A DNA stretch of 64,000 nt from Bradyrhizobium guangzhouense (GCF_004114955.1 NZ_CP030054.1:682001-746000); one strand, 5' to 3'; counted from the stretch's first letter, positions 45,344-54,628 are shown. Notes: a model not told the origin generated them from the sequence alone. Numbers and translations are program-made.

Positions 45344-46153
45344 GTGCCGGAAAACCGTGAACTGGCCTTGGTTCGGTTGCCGTCACAAGTTGATGGCGTC
45401 GAATTGAACCTGTCAGCGATTCATCGCGCCGGAAAAGCGGCGCCAATCGTCTTCCTGCACGGCTTCGGATCTACCAAAGAAGACTACGCTGACATCGTGC
45501 GCCACGAAGCTCTCGCGGCGCATCCGTTTCTCGCCTATGACGCACCGGGTTGCGGAGAGACGTATTGCGCGGATCTATCAGACATTTCAATTCCGTTCTT
45601 GTTAAAGACTGCGCAGCGCGTAATCGAGCATTTTAAGCTCGACCGATTTCATCTCGTTGGCCACTCCATGGGTGGTCTGACGGCACTTCTGCTCGCGCAC
45701 AAGTATCCCCAACACGTACTCAGCTTCGTCAATATCGAGGGAAACATTGCGCCCGAGGACTGCTTCCTCAGCAGGCAGATCTTGCAATTTCCGGAGCAGA
45801 ACGTGGAGCGGTTCTTCGCCGATTTTATCGACCGAACCCGGCATATGCCAGCCTATGCCAGCGCGCTCTACGCTTCCAGTCTTCATCACAAAGTGAGGGC
45901 GGCTGCGGTACCTGGAATATTCCGCTCGATGGTCGATCTGTCGGACAGTGGAAAGTTGATGCAAAAGTTTATCGGCCTTCGCTGCCCGAAGATGTTCATG
46001 TACGGCGAACAGAATGCGACGTTATCCTATCTCGGCCTGCTTCGCACAAATGGCGTACGCCTTACCGAGATTCCGGCGTGCGGCCATTTCCCGATGTATT
46101 CCAATCCGATCGCCATGTGGACGCAAATTGCAGCGTTCCTGGCTGACGTTTAG
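45344..46153 (+). CDS. Alpha/beta-fold hydrolase
   Basis: A 269-residue alpha/beta hydrolase. The oxyanion region is FLHGFGSTKEDY, the nucleophile elbow is GHSMGGLTA with Ser near residue 107, and the catalytic His is in ACGHFPMYSNP near the C-terminus. The acid residue is probably the Asp or Glu near YGEQNA. The start is a GTG with AAAGGGAAA upstream. Probable esterase or carbon-carbon hydrolase of the catabolic cluster; the substrate is not evident. Confidence 0.83.
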   Translation: MPENRELALVRLPSQVDGVELNLSAIHRAGKAAPIVFLHGFGSTKEDYADIVRHEALAAHPFLAYDAPGCGETYCADLSDISIPFLLKTAQRVIEHFKLDRFHLVGHSMGGLTALLLAHKYPQHVLSFVNIEGNIAPEDCFLSRQILQFPEQNVERFFADFIDRTRHMPAYASALYASSLHHKVRAAAVPGIFRSMVDLSDSGKLMQKFIGLRCPKMFMYGEQNATLSYLGLLRTNGVRLTEIPACGHFPMYSNPIAMWTQIAAFLADV

Positions 46154-46226
46154 AGGTCCCGGCGATCGCTAAAGCGCTCACCGAGGCTGTGCGCAATGAG
46201 GCCTTCGGCGGCTGAACGCGGGGTTG

Positions 46227-47174
46227 CTATTCGAGTGGATTCATCAGCAAGATCGTAATGAGCAAAGGAAGCGTCACTGCCGACAAAAGCGTGCCTAAAG
46301 CAACCGCAGCAGACGTTGAGTTCGCCAGCAATTTGTACTGCGTGGCGAACAGGTACGCATTGGCCCCTGCCGGCATGGCCGCAAATAGAACGATGACGTC
46401 GCCAACCAAGGGCGGCAGATGTAGAACGGGAAAGGCCAGCGTCCAGGCAACAAGGGGCATGATGATGAGCTTCAGAAAGCACATGACCGCGAGGCTCAGT
46501 GCTTCTCCGCGGAGTTCGAATCGCATAAGGCCGACCCCCAGCGCGATCAGAGCTGCCGGAGACCCGGCTTGAGCGAGTTGCTCGCAAGTCCGATCTACCA
46601 GCGAATTCAGTCCTGCCCCGGTCATTCGCCAAAAGAAGCCAGCTGCAATCGCGATTATGATCGGATTGCGCAAAAGATCTAACAGGAGGCGAAGCACAAG
46701 TGCCCAAATCGAGGCGCCATCTTTCCGCTCGATCCAGGCGATCTGAAGTGTTCCGCTGAGCCATAACAACGGTGTGTTAATGGCAAGGATCAGCGCCATT
46801 GGCCCCGCCGCCTTCGGACCGAACGCCGTGAGCGCGAGCGGAATACCGAGCATCGCTATGTTGCCGTACACAGCGCTCGTGGCTGCGACAACGCCGGCCG
46901 CGGGCGTCACGCGAAGCAGGCGTGCCGACAGAGCTAGAGCGGCGATCCAGGTGAGGGCGACAGCGCCATAGTAGGCGCCCCATGCCAGCAAAGGATTCAT
47001 AGCAGGAAATTGCGAGATGACGATGGTCCGGAAGAGAAGCGCTGGTATTGCAATCGAGAATGCGAACTCGGAAATGCCCTTCTGCGCACCTTCTGAAACC
47101 AGTCCGCTAACAGCTGCGGCGTAGCCCACAGCAATGAGCCCAAAGGTCGGAGCAACGATCGCAAGTACATTCAT
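46227..47174 (-). CDS. AEC-family transporter (auxin efflux carrier type)
   Basis: An inner-membrane carrier of 315 residues with about ten hydrophobic segments in two repeats, the arrangement of AEC transporters such as MdcF-like malonate carriers. The N-terminus is MNVLAIVAPTFGLIAVGYAA, helix 4 has YGNIAMLGIPLALTAFG, and the second repeat has LFAAMPAGANAYLFATQY. It is convergent with the hydrolase gene. It might export or import an organic acid of the cluster, but nothing proves a link. Confidence 0.85.
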   Translation of the reverse strand: MNVLAIVAPTFGLIAVGYAAAVSGLVSEGAQKGISEFAFSIAIPALLFRTIVISQFPAMNPLLAWGAYYGAVALTWIAALALSARLLRVTPAAGVVAATSAVYGNIAMLGIPLALTAFGPKAAGPMALILAINTPLLWLSGTLQIAWIERKDGASIWALVLRLLLDLLRNPIIIAIAAGFFWRMTGAGLNSLVDRTCEQLAQAGSPAALIALGVGLMRFELRGEALSLAVMCFLKLIIMPLVAWTLAFPVLHLPPLVGDVIVLFAAMPAGANAYLFATQYKLLANSTSAAVALGTLLSAVTLPLLITILLMNPLE

Positions 47175-47511
47175 ATCGGGGTTGACGAGCAGACTGATTG
47201 TGATGCCGACGATTAGTCCAGACCGGCGCCGCGGTCCACCCGAAATTCAATAGGCAGTCTGTTTGAATTTCGATGAAGCGCAGCGAGCGAAAAAGCGGTG
47301 AGGTGCACCTCGCTCTCGACCGCCTGGCACGCGGCTTCGTTCCAGCAGCAGACTAACTTCGATGTCGAGGCGCATGCGCATCAGCTCGCGCTAAGGCCAG
47401 TCGTGGCATCCTGGTGAACTTGGCGCGAGGATGCGCGCGCATCAGCCGCCTGATTGCGAATGGCCAATGTCTTCTCCTTGTAAACGATACGGTCAAGATT
47501 TGATTAAGAGT
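47175..47511. other. Intergenic region without a recognised gene
   Basis: About 340 bases between the AEC carrier and the MarR gene. No motif, repeat or intact frame was recognised on either strand. It holds the upstream promoter of the carrier and the end of the MarR message. Confidence 0.4.
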
Positions 47512-47967
47512 CTAAAAGGGGCAGATCCGATTTAGCAGGCCGATCAAAGTGGATCGCTCCGTTTCATTAAGGGGAGCAAGCATTCGGCGGTTATAGGGCG
47601 CCGTGAGCCGGACGGCGTCCCTCATCAATTTCTCGCCTTTCGACGTCAATGTGATCTCAATCGCACGCCGGTCGATTTTGGACCGGCTTCGCTTCACCAG
47701 ACCCGCGTCCTCGAGCTGGTGCAGAATTTTTGTCAAATTCGGGAGTTGAAGCCGCAACAGTGCTGCGATGCTACTCGGAACGACCCCCGGGTTGTCCCGC
47801 ACCAGCATGAGGATTGCGTAGGTCGCAGGCGTCAGTCCGAGCTCGGCGAAGGTCTCATAGAAGCCGTCGAAGAACTTCAACTGGATCAATCGGATCACGA
47901 AGCCCGGGACGTTGCGAAGTGCGGCCAAATCGAGCTGCTTCTCTGCCGCCGTTGTTGCTATTGTCAT
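47512..47967 (-). CDS. MarR-family transcriptional regulator
   Basis: A winged-helix regulator of 151 residues from the ATG at 47967; in-frame starts at 48003 and 48030 would give 163 or 172 residues. The MarR fold is seen in LGLTPATYAILMLVRDNPGVVPS, LPNLTKILHQLEDAGLVKRS and the wing SKIDRRAIEITLTSKG. AGGGGAG precedes the 47967 start. It is divergent from the ABC binding protein, and a long palindrome lies between them. MarR proteins of this type usually release DNA when an aromatic acid or its CoA ester binds, which fits the neighbouring P450. Confidence 0.85.
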   Translation of the reverse strand: MTIATTAAEKQLDLAALRNVPGFVIRLIQLKFFDGFYETFAELGLTPATYAILMLVRDNPGVVPSSIAALLRLQLPNLTKILHQLEDAGLVKRSRSKIDRRAIEITLTSKGEKLMRDAVRLTAPYNRRMLAPLNETERSTLIGLLNRICPF

Positions 47968-48031
47968 TAGCTCCCCTGGGTCATCCACGTTCGCATCTAT
48001 CATGACGCATGCCGAATTGACATCGCCCAAT

Positions 48032-48052
48032 ATACTTATAAAATATAAGTAT
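48032..48052. promoter_or_regulatory. MarR operator: perfect 9+3+9 inverted repeat
   Basis: ATACTTATA and TATAAGTAT are perfect complementary arms around AAA, in the gap between the MarR gene and the divergent ABC binding protein. The length and AT-rich composition match a MarR dimer site. It lies 41 bases before the binding protein start, so it probably overlaps the promoter and controls both directions. Confidence 0.82.
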
Positions 48053-48092
48053 TATGCGGCTGAGACCGCAACGGTAGCCGGGAGGAGTATCC

Positions 48093-49301
48093 ATGAGGGT
48101 GACAAGCCTATTGGCGACGTGCGTCTCCTTGCTTGCGCTGATTTGCGGATCGGCCGATGCGCAGGAAACGGTGAAGCTCGGCGTTCTCAATGACCAGTCC
48201 GGAGCATTTGCAAGCTATCAGGGCATTGGGTCCGTCATCGCGGCTCAATTGGCTGTCGAGGATTATGGCGGAAAGGCTGGCGGCAGGCAGGTCGAAGTCG
48301 TCAGTGCGGATCACCAGAACAAGTCGGACACCGGCGTCAACATCGCGCGTCGCTGGTATGAGAATGAGGGCGTCGATGCAATCTTCGACGTCCCCAACTC
48401 GGCGATTGCGCTGGCAGTCGCGGGGATGAGCGCCGAAAAGAACAAGGTGTTCGTCGGCTCTGGCGCCGGTACGGCATTGTTGACTGGAGAAAAGTGTACG
48501 CCGAATACGGTGCACTGGACTTACGACACCTATGCTTATGGCCGCGGGCTCGGCAAGACCATCGTCGAGCAGGGCGGCAAAAAGTGGTTCTTCATCACGG
48601 CCGATTATGCCTTCGGCCACGATCTGGAGAAGCAGGCGTCCGAATCGGTCAAGGCATCCGGGGGACAGGTCCTCGGAGCCGTCCGTCATCCCCTCGGGAC
48701 GGCCGACTTCGCCTCGTTCCTGCTGCAGGCGCAGGCTTCCGGCGCCGACATCATCGGTATCGCCAACGCCGGCGACGATACGATCACTTCGATGAAGCAG
48801 GCCGCCGAGTTCGGCCTGACCAAAGATCACAAACTGGTCGGTCTGATTCTGGGCATGAACGGCATTCCGTCTCTCGGGCTGCAATTCGCCCAAGGCGCCC
48901 AAATCATGAATCCGTTCTACTGGGACCTCAACGAGGCCACCCGGTCCTTCGCCAAGCGCTTCTCGGAGCGCATCCCATCCAAGGCCTATCCCAACGACAT
49001 GCAAGCCGGCGTCTACGCTGGCGTCATTCACTACCTGAAGGCCGTCGACAAGGTCGGTGGCGCGAAAGACGGTAGGGCGGTCGTTGCCGCCATGAAGGAG
49101 CTTCCGACCGACGATTCCTTGTTCGGCAAAGGTTTCATCCGCAAGGACGGACGTAAGATCCATCCGCTCTATCTCCTCCAGGTCAAATCGCCCGACCAGT
49201 CGAAATCCAAGTGGGACCTCCTGAAGGTTGTCGGGATCATCAAGGGCGAAGATGCCTTCAGACCCGAGAACGAGGGCAATTGTCCTCTCAGCAAACAATA
49301 A
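48093..49301 (+). CDS. ABC transporter substrate-binding protein, branched-chain amino acid/aromatic acid type
   Basis: A 402-residue LivK-type receptor with a signal peptide (LLATCVSLLALICGSADA). The ligand-binding fold is seen in KLGVLNDQSGAFASYQGIGS, DHQNKSDTGVNIARRWYENEG, and NDMQAGVYAGVIHYLKAVDK. This sub-group often binds aromatic acids such as hydroxybenzoates or phenylpropanoids. The permease and ATPase genes are not here. Its message continues into the P450 gene 14 bases after the stop. Confidence 0.87.
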   Translation: MRVTSLLATCVSLLALICGSADAQETVKLGVLNDQSGAFASYQGIGSVIAAQLAVEDYGGKAGGRQVEVVSADHQNKSDTGVNIARRWYENEGVDAIFDVPNSAIALAVAGMSAEKNKVFVGSGAGTALLTGEKCTPNTVHWTYDTYAYGRGLGKTIVEQGGKKWFFITADYAFGHDLEKQASESVKASGGQVLGAVRHPLGTADFASFLLQAQASGADIIGIANAGDDTITSMKQAAEFGLTKDHKLVGLILGMNGIPSLGLQFAQGAQIMNPFYWDLNEATRSFAKRFSERIPSKAYPNDMQAGVYAGVIHYLKAVDKVGGAKDGRAVVAAMKELPTDDSLFGKGFIRKDGRKIHPLYLLQVKSPDQSKSKWDLLKVVGIIKGEDAFRPENEGNCPLSKQ

Positions 49302-49315
49302 GTCGAGGGGCCGCC

Positions 49316-50494
49316 ATGAGCCAGTTTGCTTCTACTCGGATCGATCCGTTCGCTGATGAGGTGCTGAGGGATCCGTATCCGGCGTACCAGACCTTTCGCG
49401 AACTGGGACCGGTGTTCAGGATCGAGCCGTACGACATCTGGGCCATGGCGCGGTATGAGCAGGTTGATTCCACGCTCAAGGATTGGCAGACCTTCATCAG
49501 CGGAGAGGGCGTCGGCCTAAAGGGTATGAACCCAGCGCTGCCCCGGCCGATGACGCTACAGATCGACCCGCCCGATCACGAGAAGGGACGCCGAATCCTC
49601 GCCCGGACCATGTCACCGGGCGTAGCGAAGAACCTGCGCGACACCTTTCAGAAGGAGGCCGAGAGGAAAATCGGCGAGCTCGTCGAGCGGGGGACCTTCG
49701 ACGCGATGACAGATCTGGCCATAGCTTATCCCCTAAAGGTGTTCCCCGACGCCATTGGCGTCTCAGAGGAGGGACGCGAGAACCTGCTTGCCTGGAGCAC
49801 GTTCGTCTTCAACAGCTTCGGACCGGATAATCACATTCTCGCCAGATCTCGTGATCCAGGGCTGACCGCGCAGAAATGGATCATGGACCGTTGCGCACGC
49901 AGCGCGCTCAGACCCGATGGCATTGGAACGATGATCTACGAAGCTGCTGATGCAGGTGAGATTACTGAACACGAGGCCACGCATTTGGTCCGGCCATTCC
50001 TAACTGCGGGTGTCGACACGACGATCAATGGACTGGGGAATACCTTGCTTGCACTCGCAAGCCATCCAATGCAATTCGCCAAACTACACGAGCGCCCGGC
50101 ACTCGCCCGCAATGCGTTTGAGGAAGGGCTACGCTATGATTCACCTGTGCAGACCTTCTTCCGCACCACCTCGCGTGAAGTGGAAATGGCGGGCGATATC
50201 ATACCAGCGAGGACCAAAGTGCTGGTCTTCATGGCATCCGCCAACCGTGATCCGGCTCGTTGGCAAGAGCCCGAGCGCTTCGATGTGGAGCGACCTGTAA
50301 CAGGACATGTGGGCTTCGGCTCCGGCATTCATGCTTGTGTGGGCCAGATGATCGCACGCTTGGAGGGTGAGTTGGTTCTAACGGAACTTGCGAAGCGGGT
50401 AAAATCAATTGAACTCATTGCCGAACCCGAGCGCATGCTAAATAACACCCTTCGGGGGCTCAAAAGTATGCCAGTCCGCGTGACTGCTGCCTGA
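49316..50494 (+). CDS. Cytochrome P450, CYP199-like
   Basis: A soluble class I P450 of 392 residues. The I-helix is FLTAGVDTTINGLGNTL, the K-helix ExxR region is EEGLRYDSPVQTFFR, and the heme-binding loop is FGSGIHACVGQ. The C-terminus NNTLRGLKSMPVRV closely recalls CYP199A enzymes, which demethylate para-methoxybenzoates. The ATG at 49316 is set after the binding protein stop; an earlier in-frame start overlaps that gene. The [2Fe-2S] ferredoxin and reductase that feed such enzymes are not in the window. Aromatic acid O-demethylation or hydroxylation is inferred. Confidence 0.83.
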   Translation: MSQFASTRIDPFADEVLRDPYPAYQTFRELGPVFRIEPYDIWAMARYEQVDSTLKDWQTFISGEGVGLKGMNPALPRPMTLQIDPPDHEKGRRILARTMSPGVAKNLRDTFQKEAERKIGELVERGTFDAMTDLAIAYPLKVFPDAIGVSEEGRENLLAWSTFVFNSFGPDNHILARSRDPGLTAQKWIMDRCARSALRPDGIGTMIYEAADAGEITEHEATHLVRPFLTAGVDTTINGLGNTLLALASHPMQFAKLHERPALARNAFEEGLRYDSPVQTFFRTTSREVEMAGDIIPARTKVLVFMASANRDPARWQEPERFDVERPVTGHVGFGSGIHACVGQMIARLEGELVLTELAKRVKSIELIAEPERMLNNTLRGLKSMPVRVTAA

Positions 50495-51170
50495 GCGACC
50501 AATGGTGGCACTGTCCGATCTTGAGACCACCATCATCGACAGAGCAATTCCCATGCTACCAACTAGGGTCGGCCGCGAGGCGGGCAAGCCGCAGTTGGTT
50601 TGCTGCCCTGTTCAACAGCGTAGCCTCTCAGGCCTTGAAACGTCGCAAGACTACCGTTTTCAGGAGGCGCCAAGTCAAGGACAGACAATCGGCAGAATTT
50701 CAGCGTTGGTGCCAAACGACAATGAGCGAGACGATCACGCACTTGTCCCGAATTGGGCTCGCGATGCATGCGGCCTGAGCAATACAAAGGCGCAGTGTCA
50801 GGTCAAAAAAGACGAGAGGGAGCTCCGCCAAAAGACCGGTTGTCTGCCCCCTCCCTGACTTGGCCGCCACAAGAGTGTAGGGAGGTCCTTTCAGGCATTC
50901 GGGCTTTCTAGAATAGCGTGAAAAGCTTCAAAGCCATGATCGGAGTAGGCAAGGCGTTTTGTTGCCTGAGGGCTGTTTTGTTCTCCTGATCTCCTCGTTG
51001 AGTCTCTCCTGCCAGCATGTAGACTAGCTTTGCCCCCAATGGCTACATCAGTAGCGGCCCGCCGCGGTGTTGGCGCGAACGGCTCGAAGTGTTAAGGTGC
51101 ATCAAGACCTCAGCGGGTGGCTTCCGCTTTAAAATAGCCGAGGGGTTCTCGAACCTTGGGCAGCTCCAGA
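50495..51170. other. Intergenic region without a recognised gene
   Basis: About 675 bases between convergent P450 and GGDEF-EAL genes. Open frames on the plus strand (50502-50858 and 50521-50778) are basic and lack family features. No hairpin with a T run, repeat or RNA gene could be recognised. Confidence 0.4.
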
Positions 51171-52979
51171 TTAGGCAACAGCTTTCAGCTCCTCAATGAC
51201 GCGGATCAGCTGCGCCGCAGGCTGGGGGTAAGCGATGAAGTAGCCTTGGGCTTGCGTGCAGCGTTGGTCACCAAGAATCCTAAGCTGCTCAGCTGTCTCA
51301 ACCCCCTCAGCGACAATGGTCATGTCCAAGGCTTGCCCCAACTCGGAAATTGCCCTGACAATCGCCGCCGCGCTCGTCTCGCGGCTGAGATCCTGCACAA
51401 AGGATCGGTCGATCTTGATCTTGTCCAATGGGAAGCTCCGCAGATAGCTCAATGCGGAGTAGCCTGTGCCGAAGTCATCTATGGCGATGTGAACTCCTAG
51501 CACCCGCAACCTATTGAGAATGTCGCGCGTGATCTCTTCGTCGTGCAGCAGAATGCTCTCGGTAATCTCCAGTTCGAGACGAGACCCATGCAAGCCCGCA
51601 GCAGCCAGGGCGCGGGTCACGGACAGTTCCAAGGCTCCGCGCCTGAATTGAACAGACGACAGATTGACCGCAACTCTTACGTCTTGCGGCCATGATGCGG
51701 CATCGCGGCAGGCCTGCTGAAGCACCCAATCACCAATCGGAACGATGAGCCCTGTCTCTTCGGCGAGGGGAATAAAGGTCGTAGGGGGTATCGTCCCTTT
51801 TTGCGGATGATGCCAGCGTAAGAGCGCTTCGAACGTGACAATCTGCTTGGATTCGATATTCACGATGGGCTGATAAAACAGTTCGAACTCAGATCGTTGC
51901 AAAGCCTGGCGAAGGTCTACCTCGAGCTGCAGGCGCTCTTGCAAACGGACGTTCATTTCGTTCTGGAATATTCGATAGGTGCCGCGTCCATCGGACTTTG
52001 CCTGATAGAGCGCCACATCGGCATTCTTAATCACTTCGTCTGTTCCGTTTTCGGAGCATGCCGTGATATTTATGCCAATGCTCGTGCCAATCATCACCCG
52101 GTGTTCATCGAGGAAGTAGGGTTCGCCAATGGATGCGAGGATTCTCTCAGCGAGGCTGCTGGCGTCCTCAGGATCGGCGGCATCAACCCGCAGAATCGCG
52201 AACTCGTCCCCGCCAAGCCGAGCGACGAGGTCTGTCGTCTTGGCGCAAGATTTCAATCGCTGCGCCACCTCAAGCAGCAGGGCATCGCCAACGCCATGTC
52301 CAAGCGTATCATTGACGCTTTTGAAGCCATCAAGGTCCAGACACAAAATCGCAATGCGCTTGTGCCGCCCTCGTGTTCCAACCGCGCGCTCCACAAGCTC
52401 GTGAAAGCTGCGCCGGTTGGCCAGTCTTGTGAGGGGATCGTGGGCCGCCAGAAATGCAATTTGCGCCTCGTGCAGCTTGCGCTCGGTCACATTCCGGCAG
52501 GTGCCTCGATAACCCTGGAATTTACCCCTCGCAAATGTCGGATTGCCGTTGATCTCCAGCCAAAGCTCGTCCCCCGCACGTCCGTCCAAGCAGATTTCGA
52601 ACCCCCGAAATGGCTTTCGATTGGAAAGAGCCTGCAGATATTCGATCCAGGATTTGCTCGCGAGCGGATTGATCCCCAAGGCCTCCGCCAACTTGATTCC
52701 AATTTGGCCGGCCGGCAGCCCGAGGTCTTCCTTGCCGCTTGTAATCGTCAGCTGGTCATCGGTTTCCCAGACGACCTCCGAAGAGGTATCAAGGAAATCG
52801 CTCAGGCGTTTGAGCTCGCGCCTCAAACGGTCATTGTCCAATCTAAGCTGCTCGAGCGGGCCGGCTTCGCCAGAGCGACATGATTCTAGCGGGCTAGGCT
52901 TTGCTGCAGTCAACCAACAGCGGACATCGTTCATGCAGCTTGCAAGCGCCGCCGCGATAAAGTTGACCGGAAATGCCAT
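51171..52979 (-). CDS. PAS-GGDEF-EAL cyclic di-GMP signalling protein
   Basis: A bifunctional diguanylate cyclase/phosphodiesterase-type protein of about 602 residues. A PAS-like sensory domain (about 60-180, with SSEVVWETDDQL and GYRGTCRNVTERKLHE) is followed by GGDEF and EAL domains. The GGDEF domain is complete, with LARLGGDEFAIL, and the EAL domain reads TFEALLRWHHPQKG with the distal AIDDFGTGYSALSYL and VAEGVETAEQL motifs. Both active sites look intact. Starts at 53081, 52979 and 52934 are possible; I use the ATG at 52979 because a G-run lies upstream. It is divergent from the hydrogenase activator, and no membrane segment or receiver domain is seen. Confidence 0.9.
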   Translation of the reverse strand: MAFPVNFIAAALASCMNDVRCWLTAAKPSPLESCRSGEAGPLEQLRLDNDRLRRELKRLSDFLDTSSEVVWETDDQLTITSGKEDLGLPAGQIGIKLAEALGINPLASKSWIEYLQALSNRKPFRGFEICLDGRAGDELWLEINGNPTFARGKFQGYRGTCRNVTERKLHEAQIAFLAAHDPLTRLANRRSFHELVERAVGTRGRHKRIAILCLDLDGFKSVNDTLGHGVGDALLLEVAQRLKSCAKTTDLVARLGGDEFAILRVDAADPEDASSLAERILASIGEPYFLDEHRVMIGTSIGINITACSENGTDEVIKNADVALYQAKSDGRGTYRIFQNEMNVRLQERLQLEVDLRQALQRSEFELFYQPIVNIESKQIVTFEALLRWHHPQKGTIPPTTFIPLAEETGLIVPIGDWVLQQACRDAASWPQDVRVAVNLSSVQFRRGALELSVTRALAAAGLHGSRLELEITESILLHDEEITRDILNRLRVLGVHIAIDDFGTGYSALSYLRSFPLDKIKIDRSFVQDLSRETSAAAIVRAISELGQALDMTIVAEGVETAEQLRILGDQRCTQAQGYFIAYPQPAAQLIRVIEELKAVA

Positions 52980-53177
52980 TTGCACTGCCCCCAAACAGCG
53001 AGGCCGCGATAGTAAGTGGGGGAAGCTGCGAAAAGGTTGCCGGCCTTTGGGGAATTGCGGCGGGGTTAATTGCGGGTTCACGGACCTGCCGAACCACTAT
53101 GGACAGCGCAAGCCTCGCGAAGTTGATTTATCTTGCAGATATTGCTAACCTGCTTTGCATTTTGGAAAGAATGTTGC

Positions 53178-54620
53178 ATGCGCGACCTGCAAACAGTGCT
53201 GATCATCGCGCGGAGCGGCCCTGAATGGGCTGCCATCGCAGACACCTTGTCAGACCAATACGACTACCGCGTTCTTTCCGCCGATTCGGTCGAAAATGCG
53301 AGGGCATCCCTGGCCGACGCCCAAGTAGACATTGCTCTCGTCGAGTATGGCGAAGGCAAAGGTCTGAAGTTCCTCGTTGATCTACGAGTATCTCATCCTG
53401 ACGTGATCCGCATCCTGGCGCTCGAGGCCAAGACCGAGATCGGCCAACGGGAAATGGCGCCCGCCGGCATCTATCAGCTCATCCGTAAGCCGCTGGACGC
53501 CAACCAGATTGGACTTATGGTGGAGCGTGGCCTTGAGGCCCGTGAACTTGCCCGTCGACATCGCCTTCTTACACGAGAGTTCAAATTTCCAGCGAATGCC
53601 ACAGGCATTCACGCAAGGCCCATTCTGCCGATGCAGCCGGAGAGCCGCCGTTTCGAAAAGCTCGTCTACGTCAGTGAAAAACTACACAACCTCAGCGAGC
53701 TCGCGCGAAAAGCAGCCAAAACGGAGCTGCCTATCTTGATTCAGGGGGCAACGGGGACGGGCAAAGAGCTTCTCGCTCGCGCCATTCATTACAACTCTGG
53801 CCGCCGCGACAGCCCGTTGCTGGTCCAAAACTGCGGGGGGATGTCCGATGAGCTCTTACAATCCGAGCTCTTTGGGCACAAGCGCGGCGCTTTTACGGGC
53901 GCTGTCTCAGACCGGCTGGGCCTTTTTCGCGCCGCGGACCGGGGAACGGTATTCCTCGATGAAATATCCGAGGTGTCTTCATCTTTTCAGGTGAGCCTGC
54001 TTCGTTTCCTGCAGGAGGGAGAGGTCAAGCCGCTCGGCTCCGACAAGATCGTCACCAGCAATGTCCGCATTATCGCTGCCTCCAACCGTCCTCTCCGCGC
54101 GTTGGTCGCCGCGGGCAAATTCCGACAGGATCTCTATTTCCGCCTGCGGGGATTCGAGCTGGAAGTTCCCTCGCTGAGTGATCGCCGAGAGGATATCCCG
54201 GTGCTAGCGGAGTTCTTTGCCGCCAAGCACAGCGAGGCGATGGGGCGCAAGATCCTTGGAATTTCTGCAGCCGTTCTCGAAAAGCTCTCCGCTTACGACT
54301 TTCCGGGAAACGTTCGAGAACTTGAGAACGAAATCCGCCGCATGGTGTCACTGACGGAGGAGGGGGAGTACGTCACCACCACGCACATGTCGCCCGCTAT
54401 ATTGGCGGCCCCGCCGCGCTCCCGCTTCAAGTCAGCCGGCGGGTACGAGCTGCGGGGCACCACCTTGAAAGAAAAGGTCGAATGCCTCGAAAAGCAAGTT
54501 GTCGCCGAAGTGCTGTCGCGGCATCGGTGGAATCAAAGCAAGGCTGCGAACGAACTTGGACTCTCGCGCGTTGGACTTTCCAACAAGATCAAGCGCTATA
54601 GCCTCGATGAGGCAGAGTGA
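53178..54620 (+). CDS. hoxA: Sigma-54-dependent activator, HoxA/HupR-like
   Basis: An NtrC-type activator of 480 residues. An N-terminal receiver domain (about 1-125) is followed by an AAA+ domain with Walker A QGATGTGKELLARAI, the sigma-54 contact loop HKRGAFTGA, and Walker B GTVFLDEIS. The C-terminal Fis-like helix-turn-helix is HRWNQSKAANELGLSRVGL. In the receiver the usual phospho-Asp site reads VDIALVEYGEGKG, with Glu where Asp is expected; the conserved Lys (IRKPLD) is present. Such change suggests phosphorylation-independent activity, as in some HupR/HoxA regulators active when unphosphorylated. It lies 0.6 kb upstream of the hydrogenase genes and their candidate sigma-54 promoter, which it presumably activates. 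Confidence 0.85.
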   Translation: MRDLQTVLIIARSGPEWAAIADTLSDQYDYRVLSADSVENARASLADAQVDIALVEYGEGKGLKFLVDLRVSHPDVIRILALEAKTEIGQREMAPAGIYQLIRKPLDANQIGLMVERGLEARELARRHRLLTREFKFPANATGIHARPILPMQPESRRFEKLVYVSEKLHNLSELARKAAKTELPILIQGATGTGKELLARAIHYNSGRRDSPLLVQNCGGMSDELLQSELFGHKRGAFTGAVSDRLGLFRAADRGTVFLDEISEVSSSFQVSLLRFLQEGEVKPLGSDKIVTSNVRIIAASNRPLRALVAAGKFRQDLYFRLRGFELEVPSLSDRREDIPVLAEFFAAKHSEAMGRKILGISAAVLEKLSAYDFPGNVRELENEIRRMVSLTEEGEYVTTTHMSPAILAAPPRSRFKSAGGYELRGTTLKEKVECLEKQVVAEVLSRHRWNQSKAANELGLSRVGLSNKIKRYSLDEAE

Positions 54621-54628
54621 GACAGCCG

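Noticed and set aside
48108..49298. A 396-codon minus-strand frame over the ABC binding protein
   Set aside because: The plus strand has a signal peptide and clear LivK-type features; the antisense frame has none.
50502..50858. A 118-codon plus-strand frame after the P450
   Set aside because: Basic, low-information sequence without a family match or ribosome site.
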